NCBI GenBank assembly: GCA_964651005.1
Contig: CAZYVL010000078.1
Span: 1-11,976 of the forward strand
Direction: 5' to 3'
Origin: DATMFV01 sp964651005
GTDB lineage: Bacteria; Verrucomicrobiota; Verrucomicrobiia; Chthoniobacterales; Chthoniobacteraceae
Length of the DNA: 11,976 nt
A program made the translations under genes and the position numbers. Below are positions 1 through 7,180 of the stretch, one piece after another (positions within the stretch are counted from its first letter, which is position 1; every line of letters starts with the position of its first letter). The notes under the pieces were generated by a model. The model was not told the DNA's origin. It did no database searches and saw only the letters and a list, made by a program, of their open reading frames with translations.

Positions 1-359
1 GCAACCGGCCCGGCCCCCCGCCGCCGACCCCGCGCGAGCTGGCGCTGGCGGCCCTGGAGGCGCTGCGCACCCGGGTCGTGGAGGTGGAGCCGTACCCCTT
101 CAGCATCGAGGTCTCCGATGTCCTGCGCGTTTTCGTCAGCGGGGAGTTCCAGCTTCGCGCCACGGCGCAGACCTCGCCCGAGTTTCTCGCCGCCGCCGCC
201 GGGAGCCCCCGCTTTACCGAGGCCGACCGGACGCTGCTCGCCGCGTTCCTGGAGCGCGCCGATCTCATCAAGTTCGCCCGCGTGCAAGCGGCGACGGCGG
301 ATAGCGAGGCGCTGCTGGAGCAGGCGCTTGGTTTCGTGAGAGGAGGGGGCGCGGCATGA
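1..359 (+). CDS. DUF4381-like protein, 3' part (Bat operon)
   Basis: The reading frame is open from the left edge (first full codon at position 3) to TGA at 357-359, so the start lies outside the window and the ATG-less GTG at 78 is not a real start. About 118 residues are visible. They include a segment of the type EPYPFSIEVSDVLRVF followed by a Phe-Gln-Leu-Arg-Ala and TSPEFL stretch. This matches the conserved core of DUF4381 proteins, which lie just before batA in many Bat operons and usually carry an N-terminal membrane helix (here outside the window). The stop overlaps the batA start in ATGA, so the two are probably translationally coupled. The biochemical role is unknown; by context it is a membrane partner of the VWA/TPR Bat complex. 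The family call rests on motif memory and position, not on a search. Confidence 0.8.
   Translation, partial: NRPGPPPPTPRELALAALEALRTRVVEVEPYPFSIEVSDVLRVFVSGEFQLRATAQTSPEFLAAAAGSPRFTEADRTLLAAFLERADLIKFARVQAATADSEALLEQALGFVRGGGAA
341..346 (+). promoter_or_regulatory. Strong Shine-Dalgarno site for batA
   Basis: AGGAGG lies within the end of the upstream gene, nine bases before the ATG at 356. It is the best ribosome binding site in the plus-strand operon and fixes the batA start although that start overlaps the preceding stop codon. Most downstream genes lack a comparable site. Confidence 0.8.
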
Positions 360-1378
360 ACCCGTTTGCCCAATACGGCATCGGCTTTGCCAACCCGTGG
401 CTGCTGCTTCTGCTGCTGGCCATCCCGCTGCTCGCCTGGCTGCGCGGGCGGCGCGGGTCCGCGCCCACGGTGGTTTTCTCCTCCACGTCGGCGCTCCGCG
501 CGCTCGGCAAACGGACCACGAGCCGGGCGGGGAATTTCCTCACCGGGCTGCTCTATCTGGCGCTGGCCCTGCTCATCCTCGGCCTCGCCCGGCCGCGCCG
601 GGGCAAGACGCTCACCCGCGTCGAATCGAGCGGCATCGACATTATCCTCGCGCTCGATGTCTCCCAGTCGATGCTCGCCGAGGATTTCACCATCGGCGGC
701 AGGCGGGCCAACCGGCTCAGCGTGGTCAAGCAGGTCACGGAGAAATTTATCGAACAGCGCCCCAACGACCGCATCGGCCTCGTCGCCTTCGCCGGGAGGC
801 CGTACCTCGTCAGCCCGCTCACGCTCGACCATGACTGGCTGCTGCAAAACATGGAGCGGGTGCGGATCGGTCTCGTCGAGGATGGCACCGCCATCGGCTC
901 CGCCATCGCCTCTGCGGCGAACCGGCTGCGCGGGGACCGCTCCGCGAAAAGCCGCGTCATCATTTTGCTCACCGACGGCGACAACAACGCGGGCAATGTC
1001 TCCCCCTCCACCGCCGCGGAGGCGGCCCGCACCCTGGGCCTGAAAATCTACACCATCGGCGCGGGGACCAGCGGCGACGTTCCGTTCCCCGTGCAAGGCC
1101 CCTTCGGGCAGACGATCTACCAGCGGGCACGCTTTCCGATGAACGAAAAGACGCTGCGCGAGGTCGCCCAGATCGGCAACGGCGAGTTTTTCCGCGCCAC
1201 CGACACGCACTCGCTGGAGTCGGTCTACGCGCGGATCGACAAGCTCGAAAAGAGCACCTTCGAGCTGCGGAAGTTCAGCCAGTACCGCGATCTCTTCCCG
1301 TGGTTCATCGGCGCGGGGGGCGGCCTGCTGCTCCTGCAAATGCTCCTGGCGCAAACCCTCTGGAGGAAGACGCCCTGA
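356..1378 (+). CDS. batA: BatA-type VWA-domain membrane protein
   Basis: This 340-residue protein is of normal BatA length. Hydrophobic segments lie at residues 14-29, 62-78 and about 315-335, with a von Willebrand factor A domain between the second and third. The MIDAS metal site is complete by eye: D101-x-S103-x-S105 (DVSQS), T178 in EDGTAIG, and D207 in TDGDN. Basic residues at 30-59 suggest that loop is cytoplasmic and the VWA domain periplasmic. In the family, BatA and BatB are thought to form an inner-membrane complex with BatC-E. It has been linked to aerotolerance in Bacteroides and stress survival elsewhere, with no settled molecular activity. The start at 356 has a strong ribosome binding site and overlaps the upstream stop. 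batB follows after four bases. Confidence 0.93.
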   Translation: MNPFAQYGIGFANPWLLLLLLAIPLLAWLRGRRGSAPTVVFSSTSALRALGKRTTSRAGNFLTGLLYLALALLILGLARPRRGKTLTRVESSGIDIILALDVSQSMLAEDFTIGGRRANRLSVVKQVTEKFIEQRPNDRIGLVAFAGRPYLVSPLTLDHDWLLQNMERVRIGLVEDGTAIGSAIASAANRLRGDRSAKSRVIILLTDGDNNAGNVSPSTAAEAARTLGLKIYTIGAGTSGDVPFPVQGPFGQTIYQRARFPMNEKTLREVAQIGNGEFFRATDTHSLESVYARIDKLEKSTFELRKFSQYRDLFPWFIGAGGGLLLLQMLLAQTLWRKTP

Positions 1379-1382
1379 CACC

Positions 1383-3488
1383 ATGACCGCTCCGCACGAT
1401 CTTCACAACGCGCTTGGCTGGGGCCAACCGGCCTGGCTCTGGGCGCTCGCGTTCGTGCCGCTGGCGCTGGGGCTTTTCCTCCGGGCGCAGCGCCGCCGCG
1501 CGGCGAGCCTGGAGCGGATCGTCGCCGGGCGGCTGCGGCCCGCCCTCGCCGGGAGCGTCAGCGAGGCGAAGCGGAGGCTCCGGTTCGCGCTGCTCCTCGC
1601 AGCGGTGGCCTGCCTGGCCGTGGCAATGGCGAAGCCGCGCCTGGGCTACACCTTTGAGGAAGCGAAACGGAAAGGCCGCGATGTCATCCTCGCCATCGAC
1701 ACCTCCCGCTCCATGCTCGCGACCGACGTGGCGCCCAACCGGCTCGCGCGCGCCAAGCTCGCCGCGCAAGATCTCCTCGACGCCCTCGGGGGCGATCGCG
1801 TCGGGCTGGTCGCCTTCGCCGGGTCGGCGTTTCTCCAGGCGCCGCTGACGGTCGATTACAGCGCCGCGCTCGCTACCCTCGAAGAGCTCGACACCAACAT
1901 CATCCCGGCAGGCGGGACCAATCTTGCCGAGGCGATCCACGTCGCGCTCAAAGCCTTTGGAAAAGGGGAGGGGGAGAGCCGCGTCCTCGTCCTCTTCACC
2001 GACGGCGAAGAACTCAGCGACGACGTTCTCGCGGCGGCGCGCAAGGCCGCAGGGTCCGTCCGGATCTTCCCGGTCGGGGTCGGCTCCGGCGACGGCTCGC
2101 TCATTCCCATCCCCGGCGCGAACGGCGGGACGGAGTTTGTGAAGGACGCACAGGGCAACTTCGTCAAATCGCGCCTGGATGAAACAAAGCTCCGGGAGAT
2201 CGCCTCCCTGACCGGCGGCACCTACATCCACCTGCAAAACGGCCCCGCCGAGATGCGGCGGCTGGTGGAAAAAGACCTCGCCGCCGTGAAGGAGAAGGAG
2301 TTCGACGCGCGCATGGCGCGGCGGCCCATCGAGCGGTTCCAGTGGCCGCTCGGGGCGGGCATTTTCTGCCTGGTCGCTTCCATGCTGCTCGGCGAGCGCC
2401 GCCGCAAGGCGGGGGGCAAAACGGGCCGGGCAGCGGCTGGATTCGCCGTCGCGCTCCTGCTGCTGGCGAGCGGGCAGGCAGGGGCGGCCAGCGGGAACGA
2501 ACTCTTTGCGGAAAAGAAATACGAAGCGGCGCGCAAAGCCTTCGAAAAACTCCAGAAATACCAGCCGAACTCCCCGGCACTGCATTTCAACAAGGCCGCC
2601 GCCGACTACGCGCTGGGCCGGGATGACGAAGCCGTGGATGGGTTTTCGCGCGCGCTGGCGGCTTCCGACCCGGAGATGCGCGGCCGCGTGGAATACAACC
2701 TCGGCACCGCCCTGCTCCGGCGCGCCTTGAAGCGCAACCCGGGAACGGACAAACCCGCGCGCACCGCCGATTTGAAAAACGCCATCCAGCACCTCCAGCA
2801 GTCGCGCAAGCTCAGCACCCAATGGGCCGAGGACGCGAAGGCGAACGAGGAGATCGCCCGCAAGGAACTCGAAAAGCCCGAGCCGCCGAGCCAAAAGCAG
2901 GACAACCAAAAGAAGGACGACGACCAGAAAAAGGACGATTCGAAGCAAAACCCACAGCAAAACCCACAGCAGAACCAGGGCGGCGGCAACCAGAAAAAAG
3001 ACGACTCCAAGCAGGACGACTCCTCGCAAAAGAACGGCAAGGACAAGCAGGACCAAGGTTCGTCCGGGAACGGCTCTAAGGACCATAACCCTTCCAGCGG
3101 CGATTCCCAAAACAAACCGCCAGAGGGCAAACAGCCAGAAGGAGAGGGGACGCCACCGCCTTCGCCAACCCCTTCGCCCACGCCGGGCAACGGCGCGCCT
3201 TCTTCGGGCAACCAACCAAACGCCACCCCGACGCCCAATCCGAATCCAATGCCGACTCCCGCTCCCTCGCCGGAGGGGGGAAACCCCTCAGGAGAGATCA
3301 AGGCGCAGGGCGGGGAGAACCCGGAGAAACCCGCGCAGGAAGCCAGCGCCGCTCCCGCCGAGCCAACCAAACCCGGGGAAATGTCCGCAAGCCAGGCAAG
3401 GGCTTTGCTTGACTCTTTGAAGGGAGAGGACGATCAACCTTTCAAAAACCAACGAAGGAGCGCGGCTCCTGCCTCGAAAAACTGGTAA
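1383..3488 (+). CDS. batB: BatB-BatC fusion: VWA domain plus TPR and disordered tail
   Basis: The product has 701 residues, about twice a normal BatB. Residues 1-340 are BatB: hydrophobic segments at 18-34 and 67-83, a VWA domain with MIDAS residues D106, S108, S110, T179 and D207, and a closing membrane segment at 322-338. A basic stretch (339-349) then leads to a second hydrophobic segment, 350-366, ending in an Ala-Gly-Ala-Ala run that resembles a signal peptide. TPR-like helices follow from 371 to about 490, then a Gln/Lys/Asp- and Pro/Ser/Thr-rich low-complexity region (about 498-665). The C-terminal MSASQARALLDSLK segment and final K-N-W resemble the BatC tail. I read this as batB and batC joined in one frame. 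GGAGG at 1362-1366 is 16 bases from the ATG, rather far. The stop overlaps batD in TAATG. Confidence 0.9.
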   Translation: MTAPHDLHNALGWGQPAWLWALAFVPLALGLFLRAQRRRAASLERIVAGRLRPALAGSVSEAKRRLRFALLLAAVACLAVAMAKPRLGYTFEEAKRKGRDVILAIDTSRSMLATDVAPNRLARAKLAAQDLLDALGGDRVGLVAFAGSAFLQAPLTVDYSAALATLEELDTNIIPAGGTNLAEAIHVALKAFGKGEGESRVLVLFTDGEELSDDVLAAARKAAGSVRIFPVGVGSGDGSLIPIPGANGGTEFVKDAQGNFVKSRLDETKLREIASLTGGTYIHLQNGPAEMRRLVEKDLAAVKEKEFDARMARRPIERFQWPLGAGIFCLVASMLLGERRRKAGGKTGRAAAGFAVALLLLASGQAGAASGNELFAEKKYEAARKAFEKLQKYQPNSPALHFNKAAADYALGRDDEAVDGFSRALAASDPEMRGRVEYNLGTALLRRALKRNPGTDKPARTADLKNAIQHLQQSRKLSTQWAEDAKANEEIARKELEKPEPPSQKQDNQKKDDDQKKDDSKQNPQQNPQQNQGGGNQKKDDSKQDDSSQKNGKDKQDQGSSGNGSKDHNPSSGDSQNKPPEGKQPEGEGTPPPSPTPSPTPGNGAPSSGNQPNATPTPNPNPMPTPAPSPEGGNPSGEIKAQGGENPEKPAQEASAAPAEPTKPGEMSASQARALLDSLKGEDDQPFKNQRRSAAPASKNW
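2874..3377 (+). repeat. Low-complexity linker-coding region in batB-batC
   Basis: This stretch encodes residues 498-665 of the fusion protein. The first half is built from short Lys-Lys-Asp-Asp, Asn-Pro-Gln-Gln and Gln-Asp units; near-exact copies of an aacccacagca unit are adjacent at about 2949-2971. The second half is Pro-Ser-Pro-Thr and Pro-Asn-Pro rich. It is probably a disordered periplasmic tether. Base use is richer in A than the flanking coding sequence because of the Lys, Gln and Asn codons. Confidence 0.75.
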
Positions 3489-5356
3489 TGGATACCCGAA
3501 CTTTCTGTATGCGACGGCTCGCGGCGTCATGGCTCTGCCTTCTCCTGGCGTTTTGCGTCGCCCCGGCGGCGGCCTGGGCGAAGGAGGTTACCCTCTCGGC
3601 GTCGCTCAACCGCACCGAGGTCGCGGTGGGCGAAAGCGCCCAGCTCGATCTCGTCATCGAGGGGACGCTCAAGAGCGAAGAGCCGCCGGAGATCGACGTG
3701 GACGGCCTGAATATTCAATATTACGGGCCGCAAACACAGGTCAGCACGATCAACTCCGATACGCAGATCACCCTTACCCACACCTACCTGGTCACCCCCG
3801 AGCGCGCGGGGACGTTCACCATCCCCGCCATCACGCTCGAAGTCGGCGGGAAAAAGCTCACCACGACCCCGCTCAAGCTCGTGGCAACGGCGGGCGGCGG
3901 AACAGGAAACTCGGCGGCGCGCTCCGGGGGCGATTCCGGGGAGGAGATCGCCTTTGCCGAATGGGTCGTGCCGAAAACCAGCGCATACCTCGGCGAAGCG
4001 GTGCCCGCCGAACTGCGGCTCTACGTCTCCGGGAAGGTCGAGATGAGCCTGCAACGTCTCCCCGTCGTCCGGGGGGACGGGTTTACCGTCGCGCCGCTGC
4101 CGCAGCGCCCGAGGATCACGCACGTCACCCGCAACGGGCAGGAGTACGACGTGGCCATTTTCAAGACCGCGCTCACCCCCGCCAAAGCCGGAAAGCTCCG
4201 CCTGGAGCCGACCCGGATCGAGACCGTGGCGCGGATCCAGCGCCAGCATTCCCGCAGGCCGCGCGGATTTCCCGATGTTTTTGACGACCCGTTTTTCGAT
4301 AACGCCTTCGGGATGGTCAGCCGCATGGTCACGATCACCGCCGATGCGCTGGAGATGGAGGTCAAGCCGCTCCCCGACGCCGGGAAGCCGCCCGGTTTTT
4401 CAGGCGCGATCGGCCAGTTTACTTTCGAGACGAAGGCCAGCCCTTCCACCGTCAAGACCGGCGACCCGGTGACGCTCACGGCCACGGTCTCGGGGATCGG
4501 CAGTTTTGCCCGGATGGGGCCGCCCGTCATCAGGGAGGCGGAGACACCGGGCTGGCGAGCCTATCCCCCGAGCACCAAATTTGAGCCCAATGACGATTCC
4601 GGCGATTCCGGCAAGAAGACGTTCGAGTTCGCCATGATCCCGGATCGCCCGCAGAGCGCGCTCCCCGAGGTTGAGTTCTCCTATTTCGACCCGGCCAAAG
4701 ATCGCTACGTGACGCTGAAAGGCGCTCCGCTCGCCATTCAGGTGATAGGCGCCGCCGCGCCCTCTCCCTCCCCGGCGTCGGACGGGAACGGAGTCGCCTC
4801 GGCCCCGGTTCCTCCGGGCCAAAACGGAAAGCCCTCCGGCGCAGCGGAAAGGCCGACGGATATTCTCTTCATCCGCACCGACGGCGGTGCATGGGGCCGC
4901 ACGTTCGGGCCGCTCTGGCGCGTCCCGGAGTTCTGGTACGGCCAGCTTGTGCCGATGGCGGCGCTGCTCCTCGGGGTGGGGTGGCGCTGGGGGAAGGCGC
5001 GCCGGGGCGATCTCCGGAGCCGCGAGAAAGCGCGGCAGCGCCAGGAAAAGGCCGCCACCCTGCGTATTCTCCAGGAGCCGAACCCGGCACCGGAACGCTT
5101 CCATACGGCAGCCGTCCGCGCGTTGCATCTTGCGGCGGCGTGCAGCGGAGCCGCAAACCCGGAGAGTCTCGACGCGGAGGCGCTTTGCCGCTTATGGGCG
5201 CTCGATGGCGCGCTGGCCGGAGAGGTCCGCCGCGTCTTCGCCGCGCATGAAGAACTCCAGTACGCCGGAGCGGGCGGGGCCGCCGACCCGGTTTCGCCCG
5301 AGCGGCGTCAGGCCGTGCTGAACCTGCTGCAAGCGATTGAGAAAATGCGGGCGTAA
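3488..5356 (+). CDS. batD: BatD-type exported membrane protein
   Basis: The 622-residue protein has a signal peptide (residues about 9-31, hydrophobic core LCLLLAFCVAPAAA). A long beta-rich ectodomain follows, then a transmembrane helix at about 484-501 and a basic, helical, presumably cytoplasmic tail of some 120 residues. BatD hallmarks are visible: a DVFDDPFFDNAF segment at 263-274, then GKPPGFSGAIGQF at 299-311, followed by TVKTGDPVTLTATVSGIGSF at 321-340. A Ser-Pro/Gly-rich linker (about 420-455) separates ectodomain and membrane helix. The ATG at 3488 overlaps the previous stop, and no Shine-Dalgarno site is seen. A second in-frame ATG at 3509 (residue 8) begins with M-R-R and would give a more typical signal peptide, so the true start may be there. 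BatD is thought to scaffold the periplasmic side of the Bat complex. Confidence 0.92.
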   Translation: MDTRTFCMRRLAASWLCLLLAFCVAPAAAWAKEVTLSASLNRTEVAVGESAQLDLVIEGTLKSEEPPEIDVDGLNIQYYGPQTQVSTINSDTQITLTHTYLVTPERAGTFTIPAITLEVGGKKLTTTPLKLVATAGGGTGNSAARSGGDSGEEIAFAEWVVPKTSAYLGEAVPAELRLYVSGKVEMSLQRLPVVRGDGFTVAPLPQRPRITHVTRNGQEYDVAIFKTALTPAKAGKLRLEPTRIETVARIQRQHSRRPRGFPDVFDDPFFDNAFGMVSRMVTITADALEMEVKPLPDAGKPPGFSGAIGQFTFETKASPSTVKTGDPVTLTATVSGIGSFARMGPPVIREAETPGWRAYPPSTKFEPNDDSGDSGKKTFEFAMIPDRPQSALPEVEFSYFDPAKDRYVTLKGAPLAIQVIGAAAPSPSPASDGNGVASAPVPPGQNGKPSGAAERPTDILFIRTDGGAWGRTFGPLWRVPEFWYGQLVPMAALLLGVGWRWGKARRGDLRSREKARQRQEKAATLRILQEPNPAPERFHTAAVRALHLAAACSGAANPESLDAEALCRLWALDGALAGEVRRVFAAHEELQYAGAGGAADPVSPERRQAVLNLLQAIEKMRA

Positions 5357-5374
5357 ACCCTGCGTAACAAGCTG

Positions 5375-6199
5375 ATGGAGAGAATGATGCGAGACTTTTT
5401 ATCGATCTTCCGGGTGATCCGTTTTTGCGGATTTTTCGCGGGTTGCCTTCTTTTTTGCGCGGTGCGGAGCCAGGCCGCCCCGGAGGCCGGCACGGTTCGG
5501 GCGGGGTTTGAGAAAGCCAACCAGGCGTACAGCCGGGGCGACTTCAAGGCGGCGCGCGAGGCGTACACCGCCTTGGTGAAAACCGGGGCGCGGAGCGCGA
5601 ATTTGTTTTATAACCTGGCGAACACTGACTACCGCCTTGGAGAAAAGGGACCGGCGATCCTCAACTACGAGCGCGCCCTCGCGCTGGAGCCGGGGCACCC
5701 GGAAGCGGGCGCCAATCTCGCTCTTCTTCGCGGGGAAACCGGCGCGCGGATCGCCAATCCGGCGGATTTGCCGCTGTGGCAGCGCGCGCTGGAATGGCCC
5801 CGGGAGTTCGCGGGCCGCTGGGTGGCGTGGATCGCCGCCGCCGCTTTCTGGATCGCCGTGTTCAGTTTCGCGCCGCTGCCGGGTAGACGACGCGTTGCCA
5901 TCGCCTGGCTGCCCGCCGTGCTCGGGCTGGCGGTGCTTGCCTGGGCGGGAGGAGCCGTGGCGTGGGAGGCATCGCGCGGAGCCGAGTGGATCGTCACCGG
6001 CAGCGCCGTGAAGGCGAAGACCGCCCCCGCCGATTCCTCCAAGCCCACGGGCACGCTCCCGCCGGGAAGCGAAGTGCGGCTGCTGCTGGAGAGCGGCGAG
6101 TGGCTCTACGTCCTTCTTCCCGATCATTCCCGGGGGTGGATCGCGCGCAGCGAAGCGGAGCCGCTCGCCCTCGATCTCCCTGCTCCCGGAGGGGCGTAA
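5375..6199 (+). CDS. batE: BatE-type TPR and SH3-like membrane protein
   Basis: The product has 274 residues from the outermost ATG. In order it has a signal-like hydrophobic segment (about 12-31, with SQAAP as a possible cleavage region), TPR helices at about 40-110 containing FYNLANTDYRLGEKG and ILNYERALALEPGHPEA, two hydrophobic segments (about 148-166 and 174-196), and a C-terminal bacterial SH3-like domain (about 205-265, with GEWLYVLLPDHSRGWI). This TPR-membrane-SH3 order is typical of BatE. In-frame ATG codons occur at 5375, 5384 and 5387. The sequence GGAGAG at 5377-5382 could serve as ribosome binding site only for the latter two, so the real start may be 5387. The gene follows batD after 18 bases and closes the recognisable bat cluster. 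The SH3 domain probably faces the periplasm; its ligand is unknown. Confidence 0.88.
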   Translation: MERMMRDFLSIFRVIRFCGFFAGCLLFCAVRSQAAPEAGTVRAGFEKANQAYSRGDFKAAREAYTALVKTGARSANLFYNLANTDYRLGEKGPAILNYERALALEPGHPEAGANLALLRGETGARIANPADLPLWQRALEWPREFAGRWVAWIAAAAFWIAVFSFAPLPGRRRVAIAWLPAVLGLAVLAWAGGAVAWEASRGAEWIVTGSAVKAKTAPADSSKPTGTLPPGSEVRLLLESGEWLYVLLPDHSRGWIARSEAEPLALDLPAPGGA

Positions 6200-6247
6200 C
6201 CTGGGAAATCCACTGGCGGCGTTCCCGCACCGCGATAGATTCGTCGT

Positions 6248-7162
6248 GTGAACATCGTGGCGACGCTCATTGCGGCGGGGATCGGCGCGGGAACCGTCGC
6301 GGCGCTCTCGCCTTCGCCATCGCCGTCGCCCTCCCCGACTCCGCAACTCCGGGAGTGGGAAAAGACGCTGACGCCGCTTTCGCGCGGCCCGTTCCTGCCA
6401 ATGCCCGAGGGGAAGGCGGAGTACCGCCTCGGGTGGGCGGGCGTGACTGCCGGGGAATCGACGTTCCGGTCTTCCCGGCCCGCCCCGGGGCTTTCGCGGC
6501 TGGTGGTGGAACTGCGCACCGTCGGATCGCCGCGCCTCCTCTGGCCCCTCGACGCGATGGCTCTCCTGACGAGCGACACCGCCGCCGCCCATCCGCTGCG
6601 GGTGCGCCAGTTGGAGCGTTACCGGGGGCGTTCGGTCGTCTCGGCGCTGGAGTTCGCCCCGGATCAGGTTTTCTACAGCAAGGGCCGCCTCGCGCGCCCC
6701 GCCGACCCGGCCCCGGCGGGCTTTTTCACCGACGCGGCGGCGGATCGCGAGCGGCTTCGCGCATTGACGGGCGGCAAGGCGAAGCGGTTCCGGCACGGCG
6801 ACGTGCTCGACCTCCATTCCGCCCTGCTTTTCGTTCGCGGCCAACCGTTGCGGGAGGGGGAGACGCTCCGCCTCCTCGTCTTTCAGGATCGCTCCGCGTA
6901 CCTCGCCACCATCCGGGTGATCCGCCGGGAGAGGATTGCCGTCCAGGCGGGGAATTTCCCGGCCATCCGGCTCGATCTCAGCCTCGCCTGGGTGGACAAG
7001 AATCTGGCGTTGCAGCCTCACGAAAACTTCCGCCGCGCCTCGGGCTGGATTTCCGACGACCGCAACCGGCTGCTCCTGAAAATCGAGTCCGACGTTTTTA
7101 TCGGCAGCGTCTGGGGGGAGCTGGTCCGTTTCACCCCTTCGATTCCTTTGATGAACCGCTGA
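6248..7162 (+). CDS. DUF3108-family exported protein
   Basis: This 304-residue protein starts with GTG at 6248. An in-frame TAG at 6236-6238 rules out a longer form, and starting at the next Met (residue 52) would remove the export segment. Residues 3-20 are hydrophobic but lack the usual positive charges. They are followed by a Ser-Pro repeat (21-32) and then by the DUF3108 fold: AEYRLGWAGVTAGE at 57-70, a segment on dissipating or reading out the Arg-Tyr-rich strand, then DLHSALLFVR, and a C-terminal strand ending near GWISDDRNRLLLKIESD. DUF3108 proteins are exported beta-rich proteins of unknown activity. No clear ribosome binding site is seen. It lies 48 bases after batE in the same direction, so co-transcription is possible but not shown. 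Family assignment is from motif recognition. Confidence 0.78.
   Translation: MNIVATLIAAGIGAGTVAALSPSPSPSPSPTPQLREWEKTLTPLSRGPFLPMPEGKAEYRLGWAGVTAGESTFRSSRPAPGLSRLVVELRTVGSPRLLWPLDAMALLTSDTAAAHPLRVRQLERYRGRSVVSALEFAPDQVFYSKGRLARPADPAPAGFFTDAAADRERLRALTGGKAKRFRHGDVLDLHSALLFVRGQPLREGETLRLLVFQDRSAYLATIRVIRRERIAVQAGNFPAIRLDLSLAWVDKNLALQPHENFRRASGWISDDRNRLLLKIESDVFIGSVWGELVRFTPSIPLMNR
6308..6343 (+). repeat. Ser-Pro codon repeat in DUF3108 gene
   Basis: Five Ser-Pro codon pairs followed by Thr-Pro encode a short rigid linker directly after the presumed export segment. Similar Ser-Pro/Thr-Pro runs occur in the batB-batC fusion and in BatD, suggesting a shared lineage-wide linker style. Confidence 0.8.
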
Positions 7163-7180
7163 CAAATCCGTGAACACTCC

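Noticed and set aside
1305..3215. Open frame of 636 codons on the minus strand opposite the batB-batC fusion
   Set aside because: Leu/Val-rich and Arg-rich runs are the complement of Lys/Gln/Asn/Pro low-complexity codons; no domain, and no support for a start.
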